A stretch of 64,000 bases of DNA from the NCBI RefSeq assembly GCF_014205255.1, contig NZ_JACHNE010000001.1:2542001-2606000 (forward strand), in the 5' to 3' direction. This stretch comes from Streptomyces caelestis. Its GTDB lineage: Bacteria > Actinomycetota > Actinomycetes > Streptomycetales > Streptomycetaceae. The translations under genes and the position numbers were made by a program. Shown piece by piece: positions 23,868 to 34,600 of the stretch. A model generated the notes under the pieces. It had not been told where the DNA came from and searched no databases. It saw only the letters and a list, made by a program, of their open reading frames with translations. Every line of letters starts with the position of its first letter. The stretch's first letter is position 1.

Positions 23868-24236
23868 ATGAGCGACCAGACGCCGCCCGCGCCCGAGCTG
23901 TGGGCCACCATCGACACCCTCGGGGAGTGGCTCGACTCCCACCGCCCGATCGAGGGCCGCGAGGGCATGCTGCTGCGCATCCTGAAACTGTCCGAGGAGG
24001 TCGGGGAGGTCGCCGAGGCGGTGATCGGCGCGACCGGCCAGAACCCGCGCAAGGGCGTGACGCACACCTGGGACGACGTGCAGTCGGAGCTGTGCGATGT
24101 CGCCGTCACGGCACTGGTGGCGCTGCGGACCCTGACGCCGCAGGCGCGGGAGGTCTTCGCCCGGCATCTGGAGCGGGTGACACGACGGTCCACGGCGCGA
24201 CCGGCACCGGCGGACGTGCCGCGTCCGTCGCTCTGA
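23868..24236 (+). CDS. MazG-like nucleotide pyrophosphohydrolase domain protein
   Basis: 122 aa. KLSEEVGEVAEAVIG (ExxE) with a downstream ELCDVAVTA (ExxD) is the magnesium-binding four-helix pattern of MazG-type NTP pyrophosphohydrolases. It likely hydrolyses non-canonical or excess nucleotides; substrate unknown. ATG at 23868 has no clear Shine-Dalgarno sequence. Between it and the DoxX gene lie two direct, imperfect ~26-bp repeats (GCGCGGAACCAGGAGGGGC and GCGCGGAGCCCGGAGGGGC, 23787-23840). Confidence 0.82.
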   Translation: MSDQTPPAPELWATIDTLGEWLDSHRPIEGREGMLLRILKLSEEVGEVAEAVIGATGQNPRKGVTHTWDDVQSELCDVAVTALVALRTLTPQAREVFARHLERVTRRSTARPAPADVPRPSL

Positions 24237-24341
24237 TCGCCGGAAATCGCACAACAGCACGTTCACGTTTCCCCGACCGGGTTACGCTGCGGTGAAAAGC
24301 GCCGAGCGGCCGACCCTGGCCCATCCTGGTTGAGGAGTCCG

Positions 24342-25697
24342 GTGACGGGGGTGGAGTGGCGGTTTCGTGCCGTGGTGGTCGCGCATGCCGTGTCGGCGTA
24401 CGGGACCTATCTGAATCTGATCGCCCTCAGCCTGTTCTCGTACGAGGTCACGGGCACCGCCCTGGGCGTGGGCATCGTGATGGCCGTACGGCTGCTGTCC
24501 GGTGTCACGGCGGGCCTCGCCGCCGGGGCGCTGACCGCCAGGGTCACGCGCCGGACCGTCATGGTGGTCACGGACCTCGCCCAGACCCTCGCCATGGTCG
24601 TGCTCGCGCTCCAGGCGTCGGACACGCCGCTGTGGGTGCTGCTCGGGGCGGTGGTCGTGCTGGGCGCGGGCAACACGTTCTTCAACGTCGCCCTGCGCAG
24701 CGCGGTGCCGGTCATGGTCGGGCAGGACAGCCGGGCCCGGGCGAACGGCGTGCTGGTCACGGCCCGTTCCGTCGCCACGGTGCTGGGTTTCGCGTCGGCC
24801 GCGCCGGTCATCGCCCTCGGCGGTTTCGGTGTCGCGTTCGCCGTGAACGCCGCGAGCTTCGCGGTGTCGGCCGCAGCCGTGCTGGTGCTCCGGCCGCGCA
24901 CGGACGACGAGCCGGTGGGCGAGCCGCCCCAGGTGCTCCGGGAGCAGGGCGGCACCGGGTCCTCGGGGGCCCGGGGCAAGCGGCTGCGGCTCCGAGTGGC
25001 GGGCGTCGCCGGAGCGTTGCTCGGCATGATCGCGCTGCGGGGGCTCGACGCGCTGGCGTCCGCGTCGCACAACGTCGCGCTGCCGCTGGCGGCGCACGCG
25101 GCCGAACCCTCCAGTCCAGCGGTGTTCATGACCCGGTTCTGGTCGGCGTGGGCCGTGGGTACCCTGCTCGCCCACCAGGTCCTCAAACGCCGGTCGCACG
25201 GCACGTCCTGGGGCGAGCGCGCGTTCGCGGTGGGCACCTGCGCGATGTCGTTGTGCTTCGTGGCGGCGTTCACCGGCCTGCCCGCCCCGGCCCTGATGGC
25301 GGCGGCCGTGGCGGCGGGGTTCGCGGACGGCTGGACCGAGATCGTCTACACCTCGCGCCTCCAGGCCGCCCCCGACCGGCAGCGCAGCCGCCTGTTCGGC
25401 CTGTCCGCCACCGCCGAGCAGTCCGGATTCGCCCTGGGCACGATGGCCGCGGCGGCGGCTTTGGAGGCCCTGCCCGCTCTGGCCGTCGTGGGTGTCTTCC
25501 ATGGGGCGGCGATGTGCGGGGCGTTGGCGCTGCTGCTGCTCACGGCGGGGCGGCGCGGCAGGGAGAACCACTCACCCACCGGCGAGGACCACTCGTTCAC
25601 CGGCGAGAACCGCTCACAGCATTCGCCAGCCGGCGAAGAAAAGGGAGAAGACGCACATGGAACGTCTGCGGGGGCAAGCCAGTTGCCGGGGTCCTGA
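24342..25697 (+). CDS. MFS transporter linked to the hybrid NRPS-PKS gene
   Basis: 451 aa, about 12 transmembrane segments, in the MFS_3/EntS-like group of exporters (motif ARVTRRTVMVVTDLAQTLAM in the loop after helix 2). GTG at 24342 with GAGGAG 5 nt upstream. The C-terminal tail is hydrophilic with short repeats (HSPTGEDHSFTGENRSQHSPAGEE). It overlaps the synthetase gene by 41 bp on the same strand, so they are co-transcribed and translationally coupled. The most economical reading is an exporter for the synthetase product, or self-protection. Overlap and order are seen; the cargo is inferred. Confidence 0.82.
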   Translation: MTGVEWRFRAVVVAHAVSAYGTYLNLIALSLFSYEVTGTALGVGIVMAVRLLSGVTAGLAAGALTARVTRRTVMVVTDLAQTLAMVVLALQASDTPLWVLLGAVVVLGAGNTFFNVALRSAVPVMVGQDSRARANGVLVTARSVATVLGFASAAPVIALGGFGVAFAVNAASFAVSAAAVLVLRPRTDDEPVGEPPQVLREQGGTGSSGARGKRLRLRVAGVAGALLGMIALRGLDALASASHNVALPLAAHAAEPSSPAVFMTRFWSAWAVGTLLAHQVLKRRSHGTSWGERAFAVGTCAMSLCFVAAFTGLPAPALMAAAVAAGFADGWTEIVYTSRLQAAPDRQRSRLFGLSATAEQSGFALGTMAAAAALEALPALAVVGVFHGAAMCGALALLLLTAGRRGRENHSPTGEDHSFTGENRSQHSPAGEEKGEDAHGTSAGASQLPGS

Positions 25698-28600
25698 ACC
25701 CGAACGCACGCAGGGCGATCCGGTCGACGCCGTGCGGGCGCTGCTGGGCGCCGCCCGGACCGCTCCCGGCAGAGCCGTCGTCACCGTCGCCGCCGACGGC
25801 ACGACGAACTCGCGGTCGTATCCCGAACTGCTCGACGCGGCACGCCGTATGCTCACCGGCCTGCGGGCGCACGGACTGCGGCGCGGCGACACGGTGGTGC
25901 TGTGCGGGCTGCCGCTGGCCGAGTTCTTCCCCGCCTTCTGGGCCTGCGTCCTCGGCGGTGCCTTACCGGTGGCCATCGCCGAGCACCCCGCGCCGGGCTC
26001 CCCGGCCTTCGCACGCTTACGGCAGGCCTGCGCGTTGCTCGACCAGCCGCTGGTCCTGACCGACGCACCCGGCGCGGCGTCCCTCGCCGACGCCACGCCC
26101 GCCCCGCGGGTCGCCCTGGCGCGGGAGTGTCTCGCCGCGCCGCCCACGGACGACCACGTCGAGCCGGACCCGTCCGACACGGCCCTGCTGATGCTGTCCT
26201 CGGGCAGCACCGGCGTCCCGAAGGCCGCCCGGCTGACGCACGCCGGGCTCGCGGACTTCGCGGCGAGCAGCCGGCGAATCCTGGACGTGCGGCCGGACGA
26301 CACGATGGTGAACTGGCTGCCCGTCGACCACAGCGGGGCCTTCCTGCTCTACCACCTGCTCGCGGTCTTCACCGGCAGCACCAACGTCCACGCGCCCACC
26401 GAGCGGGTGCTCGCCGACCCGCTGCGCTGGCTCGACCTCCTCCACGAACACCGGGCGCGGCACAGCTGGGCACCGACGTTCGCCTACCGGCTGGTCGCGG
26501 ACGCGCTCGCCGAGCGGGCCGACCGCCCCTGGGACCTGAGCGGCCTCAAGTCGCTGGTGTGCGGGGGCGAGCGGGTCGTCCTGCCCGTGCTGCGCCGTTT
26601 CCTCGACGCGACGGCCCCGTACGGGGTGCGCGAGGAGCACATCGCCCCGGTGTGGGGCATGGCCGAGACGGTCACGGCCGTCACCTACGGCCGGCTGGAC
26701 CGGCCGGGCACCGTGCACCGCCTGCTCAAGAACAGCCTGGGCGGCGACCTGGTCCGGGCCGGCGAGGACACCCCGGACGCCGAGTGTGTCACCTTCGTCG
26801 CCTCCGGCTCACCCGCGCACGGCGTCACCCTGCGCATCGTCGACGACCGCGGCGACCTCGCCCCGCCGGGCCGCGTCGGCCGGCTCCAGGTCCACTCGGC
26901 CGCGCGGCTCACCCCCGGCTACGTGAACAACCCCGAGGCGGACGCCGCGGCCTACCCGGCCGGACGCGACTGGCTCGACACCGGCGATCTGGCCTTCCTT
27001 CACGACGGCCAGGTCGTCATCACGGGCCGCCGCAAGGACGTGATCATCCTCAACGGCCACAACGTCTACTGCCACGAGGTGGAGGAGACCGCCACCGCCG
27101 TCGACGGCGTCCGGCAGGGCGAGGTCGCAGCCTGCGGCATCCCGCACCCGGAGCGGGGCACGGAGGAACTCGCCGTGTTCTTCGTCAGCCGCGGCACCGC
27201 CGAGGACCCGCGGATCGCCGCGGAGGTCAAGGCGGCGCTGTACACCCGCCTCAGGCTCACCGCCGCGTACGTCCTGCCCGTCCCGGCGGACGAGTTCCCA
27301 CGGACACCGGCGGGCAAGGTCCGCCGCGCGGAACTCCAGAACCGCCTGGTCTCCGGCGGCTTCCGCGCCGCGCCGACCGCGGCACCGGCCGCCCGGGCGG
27401 ACGCGGACGCCGTGACCCGGGCCGTCCGGGAGGAGCTGAGCGCCGTACTCGGCCGCCCGGCCGGCGCGGACGTGCCGTTCTACGAACTCGGCCTGACCTC
27501 CGTCCTTCTGGTGCGCCTGCGGAACCAGCTGGCGGAACGCCTCGGGATACCGATCGCCCAGACCGCGTTCTTCGAGCACCCGACGGCCAAGGCCCTCGCG
27601 GCGCACCTCGCGAGCGGGCCGACGGCCGGGGCCGGGTTCGAGGCGGAGGCGGGGCCTGGGGCGGGGGCCGGGTTTGAGGCTGCGGCCTGGCCCGCGGCGG
27701 AGGCCCGGGTTCAGGCGGCGGCTGGGACCGCGGCGGAGGCCGGAGGTGAGACTGCGGCCAAGCCCCCGGCGGAGGCCCGGGTACAGGCGGCGGCCAAGCC
27801 CACGGCAGAACCCCCGGCACAGACAGCGACCGAGCCCACGGCAGAACCCCCGGCACAGACAGCAAGCGAGCCCACGGCAGAACCCCCGGCACAGACAGCA
27901 AGCGAGCCCACGGCAGAACCCCCGGCACAGACAGCAAGCGAGCCCACGGCAGAACCCCCGGCACAGACAGCAAGCGAGCCCACGGCAGAACCCCCGGCAC
28001 AGACAGCAAGCGAGCCCACGGCAGAACCCCCGGCACAGACAGCAAGCGAGCCCACGGCGACGACCACGCCCACCGCGGCGACCGGGCCCACGGCCGGGAC
28101 CGGGCCCGAGGCATGGACCGAGCCCAAGGCATGGACCAAGCCCGAGGCAGCGGTCAGTCCCGAGCCCCCTGCGACCCAGCTCGGCGCTGCGGTCAATCCC
28201 GACGCTGCGCCCCAGCCCGGCGCTGCCACCCAGCCCGGCGCTGCCCTCCAGCCCGGTGAAGCCACCGGCGAGGGCACCGCCGTCGCGGAGTCCCCCGAGC
28301 GTCGCGTCGCCGTCATAGGGCTGTCGCTGCGCTTCCCCGGCGCGAACTCGGTCGAGGAGTTCTGGGCCAATCTGCGGGACGGCGTCGACAGCGTCCGGGG
28401 CTTCGGGGAGCAGGAGCTCGCGGCGGCGGGTCTGTCGCCGGAGCAGCGCCGCGCGCCCGGCCTCGTGCCCGCCGCCGGAATCCTCGACGGCGTCGAGGAG
28501 TTCGACCCGGACTTCTTCGGGATGAGCCCCAAGGAGGCCGGGCTGACGCATCCCGCGCACCGGCTGTTCCTTGAGTGCTGCCACCGGGCCCTGGAGGACG

Positions 28601-31600
28601 GGGGCCACGCGGCGACCGCGCCCGGCGTCCGGGTGGGGGTCTTCGCCGGGTCGGGCATGAACCTCTACGACCACCAGCAGCAGCCCGCGACCGGCTCGCC
28701 GTACGACCCGTCGGACCCGGCCGCCGGCATGCAGTCGGCCATCGGCCAGGAGCCGGACTTCCTCGCCACCCGCGTCGCCTACCGCCTCGGCCTCACCGGC
28801 CCGGCGATCGGTGTGCAGACGGCCTGTTCCACCTCCCTCGTCGCGGTACACCTCGCGGTCCAGGCCCTGCTCACCGGAGAGGCGGACCTCGCCCTGGCGG
28901 GCGCCGCGGCGGTGCACCTGCCCCAGGAGACCGGCTACCACAGCCACCCCGGGTCGATCCTGTCCCCCACCGGACGCTGCCGCGCCTTCGACGCGGAGGC
29001 CGACGGCACCGTCGGCGGCAACGGCGTGGCCGCCGTCCTGCTCAAGCGCCTCGACCGGGCGCTGGCCGACGGCGACACCGTGCACGCGGTGATCCTGGGG
29101 TCCGCCGTCAACAACGACGGCGCCGCCAAGGTCGGCTTCAGCGCGCCCGGTGTCGAGGGACAAGCCGAGGTCGTACGCCAGGCGCTGCGCAGGGCAGAGG
29201 TGCCCGCGGCGACGATCTCGTACGTGGAGGCGCACGGCACGGGAACGCGGCTCGGGGATCCGGTGGAGCTGACGGCGTTGCGGCGGGCGCTCGGCGAGGA
29301 CACGGGGGGATCCGCTCGCGCCGGTTCCTGCGTGGTCGGCTCGGTGAAGCCGAACATCGGGCATCTCGACAGCTGCGCCGGGATGGCCGGGCTCATCAAG
29401 ACGGTCCTCATGCTGCGCAACCACACCCTGGTGCCGACACCGCACCTGACCCGCCCCAACCCCGAACTACCCCTGGCCGACGGCCGGTTGACGCTCGCCA
29501 CGGATCTGCGGCCGTGGCAGGTGCCGGACGGTGTGCCCCGCCGGGCCGGGGTCAGCGCGCTCGGTGTCGGCGGCACCAACGCCCATGTGGTGCTGGAGGA
29601 GGCCCCGCCCGTACACCCCCGCCCCGCCTCCGAACTGCCCGTCCTCGTGCCCGTGTCGGCCCGCGACCCCGAGGCCCTGGCCGGGCTCACGGCCGCGCTG
29701 CGCGACCGGCTGCTGGCCCGGCCCGGCCTCCCGGCCGCCGATGTGGCCGCCACCCTGGCCCTCGGCAGGCCGCACCGCGCGGCCCGCACCGCCGTGGCCG
29801 GGCGCACGGCGGGCGAACTCGCCCGCGCGCTGGGGGAACAGCACCCCCTCACGCCCTCCCCTCTCGGCCCGGTCGCCTTCGCGTTCGCGGGCCAGGGCAG
29901 CGCCCGCCGGGGCATGGCGAACGGCCTGTACGCCGCGCACCCGGCCGCGCGGGCCACGCTCGACCGGTGCGAGGAGGTCTACGCCGGGGAGTTCGGCGGC
30001 AGCCTCCTCGCGCGGCTGCTGACCGCCCCCGCCTCCGCCGACCGTCCCGCGGACGACGAGATCTGGCCCACCGAAACCGCGCAAGCCGCCCTCTTCGCCC
30101 ATCAGGCGGCGCTGGCGGAGGCCTGGCGGGCGGCCGGGATACGCCCCGGGCTCCTGTTCGGGCACAGCGTCGGTGAGTACGCCGCCCTGTACGCGGCCGG
30201 TGCCCTGACGCTGGAGGACGGACTGCGGCTCACCGCCTGGCGCGGGCGGCTGATGCAGACCCGCTGCCCGGCCGGGGGCATGCTCGCCGTCCGGACCGAC
30301 CAGGCCACCGCGCGGCGCATCGCGCAGGCCGCCGGTGCGGAGCTCGCCGTGGTCAACGGCCCGCACGCCCATGTGCTCTCGGGCCCGCCGCAGGCCCTGA
30401 AGGAGGCGGCGGCACTGCTCGACCAGGAGGGCCTGCGGTGGCGTGCGCTGCCGGTCGACCGGGCGTTCCACTCTGCCGAGATCGACAGCGCCCTGGACGA
30501 GTTCAGGACCCGTGCGCGCGGCGTGAGGTACCGTCCGCTGCACACCCCGCTGGTGACCACGGCCGACGGTGAACTGCGCCGGGTGGGCTGGACCGCCGAC
30601 GTGGAGTACCTCTGCCGGCAGGCCCGGCACCCGGTCCGCTTCGACCTCGCCATGGACAAGGCCGTCGAGCAGGGCTGCCGGGACTTCGTGGAGATCGGTG
30701 CCGGGCGGACCCTCACCGGCCTCGGCCGGCACTGCGTACCCGACAGCCGCTGGCTGAGCGGGCAGGGCGAAGGGGACGGGGCGGCCGAGCAGGCGCATGG
30801 GTTCCTGACGGCGCTCGGCTCGCTGTACGTCAGGGGCGCGGACCTGGACTGGCGGGCGCTCGGCAGGGAAGGGGGCCGGGTGCAGCTTCCGGGGCATCCC
30901 TTGCGACGGCGTACGGTGCCGTTCAAGGCCGTGCCGCCGTCCGCGGCTCTTGACCTACCGGTACCGGACGGTGAAGTCATCGACAGGGTCCGGCAGTTGA
31001 CCGCCGACAAGCTCGGCCGCCCGATCGCCGACGTCACACCGGACAGCTCGTTCTTCGAACTGGGCGCCGACTCGCTCTCCCTGATGAGCATGACGACCGA
31101 GCTGGAACAGCGCTACGGCGTCCGCGTCCCGGTCCGGGAGGTGTTCGACTCGGCCGACACACCGCGGAGGCTGGCCGAGCGGGTCGCGCAACTGCGGGGA
31201 GACGCGCCCGTGATCCAGGAAACCGTGGTCCAGGAACCCGTCGTCGAGCAGCCGACGGCGTCTGCTGCTCCGTCGGAGTCACCGGAAGGGCTCCACGCCC
31301 TGTTCGGCCGGCAGCTCCGACTGGCCGAGCAACTCGTCGGCCAAGTGGGCGAGATGATCTCCCGCCAACTGGACGTGCTCGCGACCTCCGGCACCACGAC
31401 GACACCGCCCGCCCAGGCACCCGTCCAGGCGCCCGTCCCGGCCCCCGCGCCCCTCGTCCCGAAGCCCACTCCCATACCCACGCCCACGCCCACGCCCACG
31501 CCCACGCCCACGCCCAGCCCTCCCCTCTCACACCCCGGGACCTTCGACTTCAGTCTCTACTTCTTCGGCGACTACCCCCAGGACACCGACCACGACAAAT

Positions 31601-34600
31601 ACGGCCTGATCATGGCCGCCGCGGACTTCGCCGACCAGCACGGCTTCCACGCCCTGTGGTTCCCCGAGCGGCACTTCAACTCCTTCGGCGCGCTCTTCCC
31701 CAACCCCTCCGTACTGGCAGCGGCCCTCGCCGCCCGGACCAGCCGGATCCGGCTGCACGCCGGTTCCGTGGTGCTGCCGCTGCACCATCCCGCCCGGGTC
31801 GCGGAGGAGTGGTCGGTGGTCGACAACATCTCCGGCGGCCGGACGGGCCTGTGCTTCGCGAGCGGCTGGCACGCCACCGACTTCGCGCTCGCGCCGCAGC
31901 ACTTCGGCCGGCACCGCGAGGTGATGTACGAGCACCTGGCGACCGTACGGGACCTCTGGTCGGGGCAGCCGGTGAAGACGACGGCGGGCGACGGCACCTC
32001 CGTCGAGATCCGCCTGCACCCCCGCCCCGTACAGGAACGGCCGCCGATGTACGTGGCCGTCGTCGGGAACCCGGACAGCTACCGCCGGGCGGCCGCCGAG
32101 GACCTCGGCGTGGTCACGAACCTGATGACGCAGACGGTGGAGCAACTGGCCGAGAACATCGCGCTGTACCGGCGCTGCCGTGCCGAGCACGGTCTCGACC
32201 CGGCCGCCGGGCGGGTCGTGGTGCTGGTGCACACCTACCTGGAGGACGACGCGGAGCGGGCGCGGGCCGAGGCGTACCGGCCCTTCCTGTCGTATCTGCG
32301 CTCCTCCCTGTCCCTCTTCGACCAGGTCACCAACAGTCTCGGCTTCCAGGTGGACCTGGAGAACACCCCCGAGGAGGACGTGGAGTTCCTCCTCGGACGC
32401 GCCTACGAGCGCTACTGCGACTCCCGCGCGCTGATCGGCGACGCGCACACGGCCGCGGAGACCGTCCGGCGGCTGCGGGAGGCCGGAGCGGACGAGATCG
32501 CCTGCTTCGTGGACTTCGGCGTCCCGAAGGAGAAGGTGCTGGCGGCGCTGCCGGTGCTGGCCAGGCTCCGGTCGACGACCCCCGGCACGAAGCCACGGCC
32601 GCTGCCCGAGACCTGCGCCCCACGGCCACCACGGCCCGCGCCCCGTCGGCGGACACCGCTCACCCCCGGCCAGCGCCGCATCTGGTTCCTGGAACAACTG
32701 CACCCGGGCACCGCGATGTACCACGAGCCCAAGGCGATCCGCCTGGACGGCCCCCTGGACGTCCCGGCGCTGCAGTGGGCGCTGCAGCGCGTCACGGACC
32801 GGCACCCGGCGCTGCGCACGGTCTTCGGTGACACGGCCGGTGTCCCGTACCAGGAGATCCGCGACCGTATGCCGCTCGACTGCCCGGTGGAGGACCACAC
32901 GGGCGCGACGGAGGAGGAGGCGCTGCGGGCGACGCTGGCCGCCGCCGACAGCCACCGACTGGACCTGTCCACCGGCCCCCTCGTCACGGCCCGGCTCCTC
33001 CGCCTGGCCGATGACCGGCATCTGCTCTTCCTCCTGGCCCACCACATCGTCTTCGACTCCTCCTCCACGGCCGTGCTGGCCCGGGACCTCGCCGCGTACT
33101 ACCGCGCCCGGCGGCGTGGGGACGCCGACGCCGAACCGCCGCCCCTGCCCGGGCCGCCGGCCCCGCCCGCACCGGACACCGCCCGTTGCCTGGACTTCTG
33201 GCGGCGGTACCTCGGTGACGCACCGGAGCTGACCCTGCCCACCGACCGCCCCCGCCCGCCGGTCAGGACGGGAGCGGGCGCGAGCCTCACGCACGCCCTC
33301 GACGCGGAACTGACGGACGGACTGCGGACGTTCGCCGCCGGGCACCGCGCCACCCTCTTCATGACGCTGACCAGTGCGATCGGCGCGGTCCTGGGCCGTT
33401 TCAGCGGACAACGGGACGTGGTGATCGGCACCGCGGTGGCGGCCCGACCCGCGGGCGCGGAAGACCACGTGGGCCTGTTCCTCGACACCGTGCCGCTGCG
33501 CCTGGACCTGTCCGGCGACCCGGACTTCCCGACGCTGCTGCACCGGGTCCGCGAGAGCAGCACGTCGGCGTACGAACACCGCGGCGTGCCCTTCGACGAG
33601 CTGGTGGGCGCGCTCAACCCGCGCCGTGACCCGGGCCGTAATCCGCTGTTCCAGGTGATGGTGGAGTACGAGAACGAGGGCGAGGCCCTCTTCGACCCGC
33701 CCCGCCTGACGGCCACCCTGCTCGACGTCCCGAGCGCCCGCGCCCCGTTCGACCTCAGCGTCTACCTCACCCACCACGCGGGCGGCGTCCGTTTCATGGT
33801 CGAGTACGACACGGCCCTCTTCGACGAGGCGACGGTGCGCCGGTTCGTGGACTACGTCGAACAGGTCCTGCGCCGTGTCCTGCACACACCGGGCGCGCCG
33901 CTCGCGGACCTGACCGCGCTCACGGCCGCGGACCGCGCGGTCCTGTCCCACCAGGAGCACCCCGGTGAAGGGGCCCTCGCCGAAGGGACTCTCGCCGAAG
34001 GGACCCCGGCCACTCTGCACGGCCTGTTCGAGCGACAGGCCCACCGCACCCCGGACGCCGTGGCGTTGATCAGCGGGGAACACCACGTCTCCTACGCGGA
34101 CCTGGACGCGGCGGCCAACCGCCTCGCCCGGCAGCTGCGCACCAGGGGCGCGGCACGCGGAGAGCGGGTCGCCGTACTCCTGCCCCGAGGCCCACACCTG
34201 ATCACAGCCCTGCTGGCGGTGCTCAAGAGCGGGGCGGCCTACCTCCCCCTCGACCCGTCCCTCCCCACCCCGCGTCTGTCGCTGCTGCTCGCCGACGGCG
34301 CACCCGTCCTCCTGCTCACCTCCCACACCGCGCTCGCCGGGCACTCGGACCTCGCGCCGGAACCGCCCGTCCTGCGTGTGGAGGAGGCGGACGGCACACT
34401 GCCGTGCACCCCGCTCCCGGACGGAGCGGGCCCGGAGGACCCCGCGTACTGCATCCACACCTCGGGTTCGACCGGCCGCCCGAAGGGCGTCGTGGTACCC
34501 CACCGCGGCCCGGCGAACCTGGTCCACGGCCATCTGCGCCGCCACCCCGCGCTGCGCACCCTCCAATGGACGTCACCGGCGTTCGACGTCAGCGTGCAGG

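Noticed and set aside
27796..28047. 36-bp repeats considered as a CRISPR array
   Set aside because: Units abut with no spacers and are in frame within a gene, so they are a coding minisatellite.
26809..29445. Long minus-strand frame opposite the synthetase
   Set aside because: It is the GC-driven antisense of the synthetase, with no start site or recognisable domain; the repeated CRGFCRGLACCL is the complement of the 36-bp repeats.
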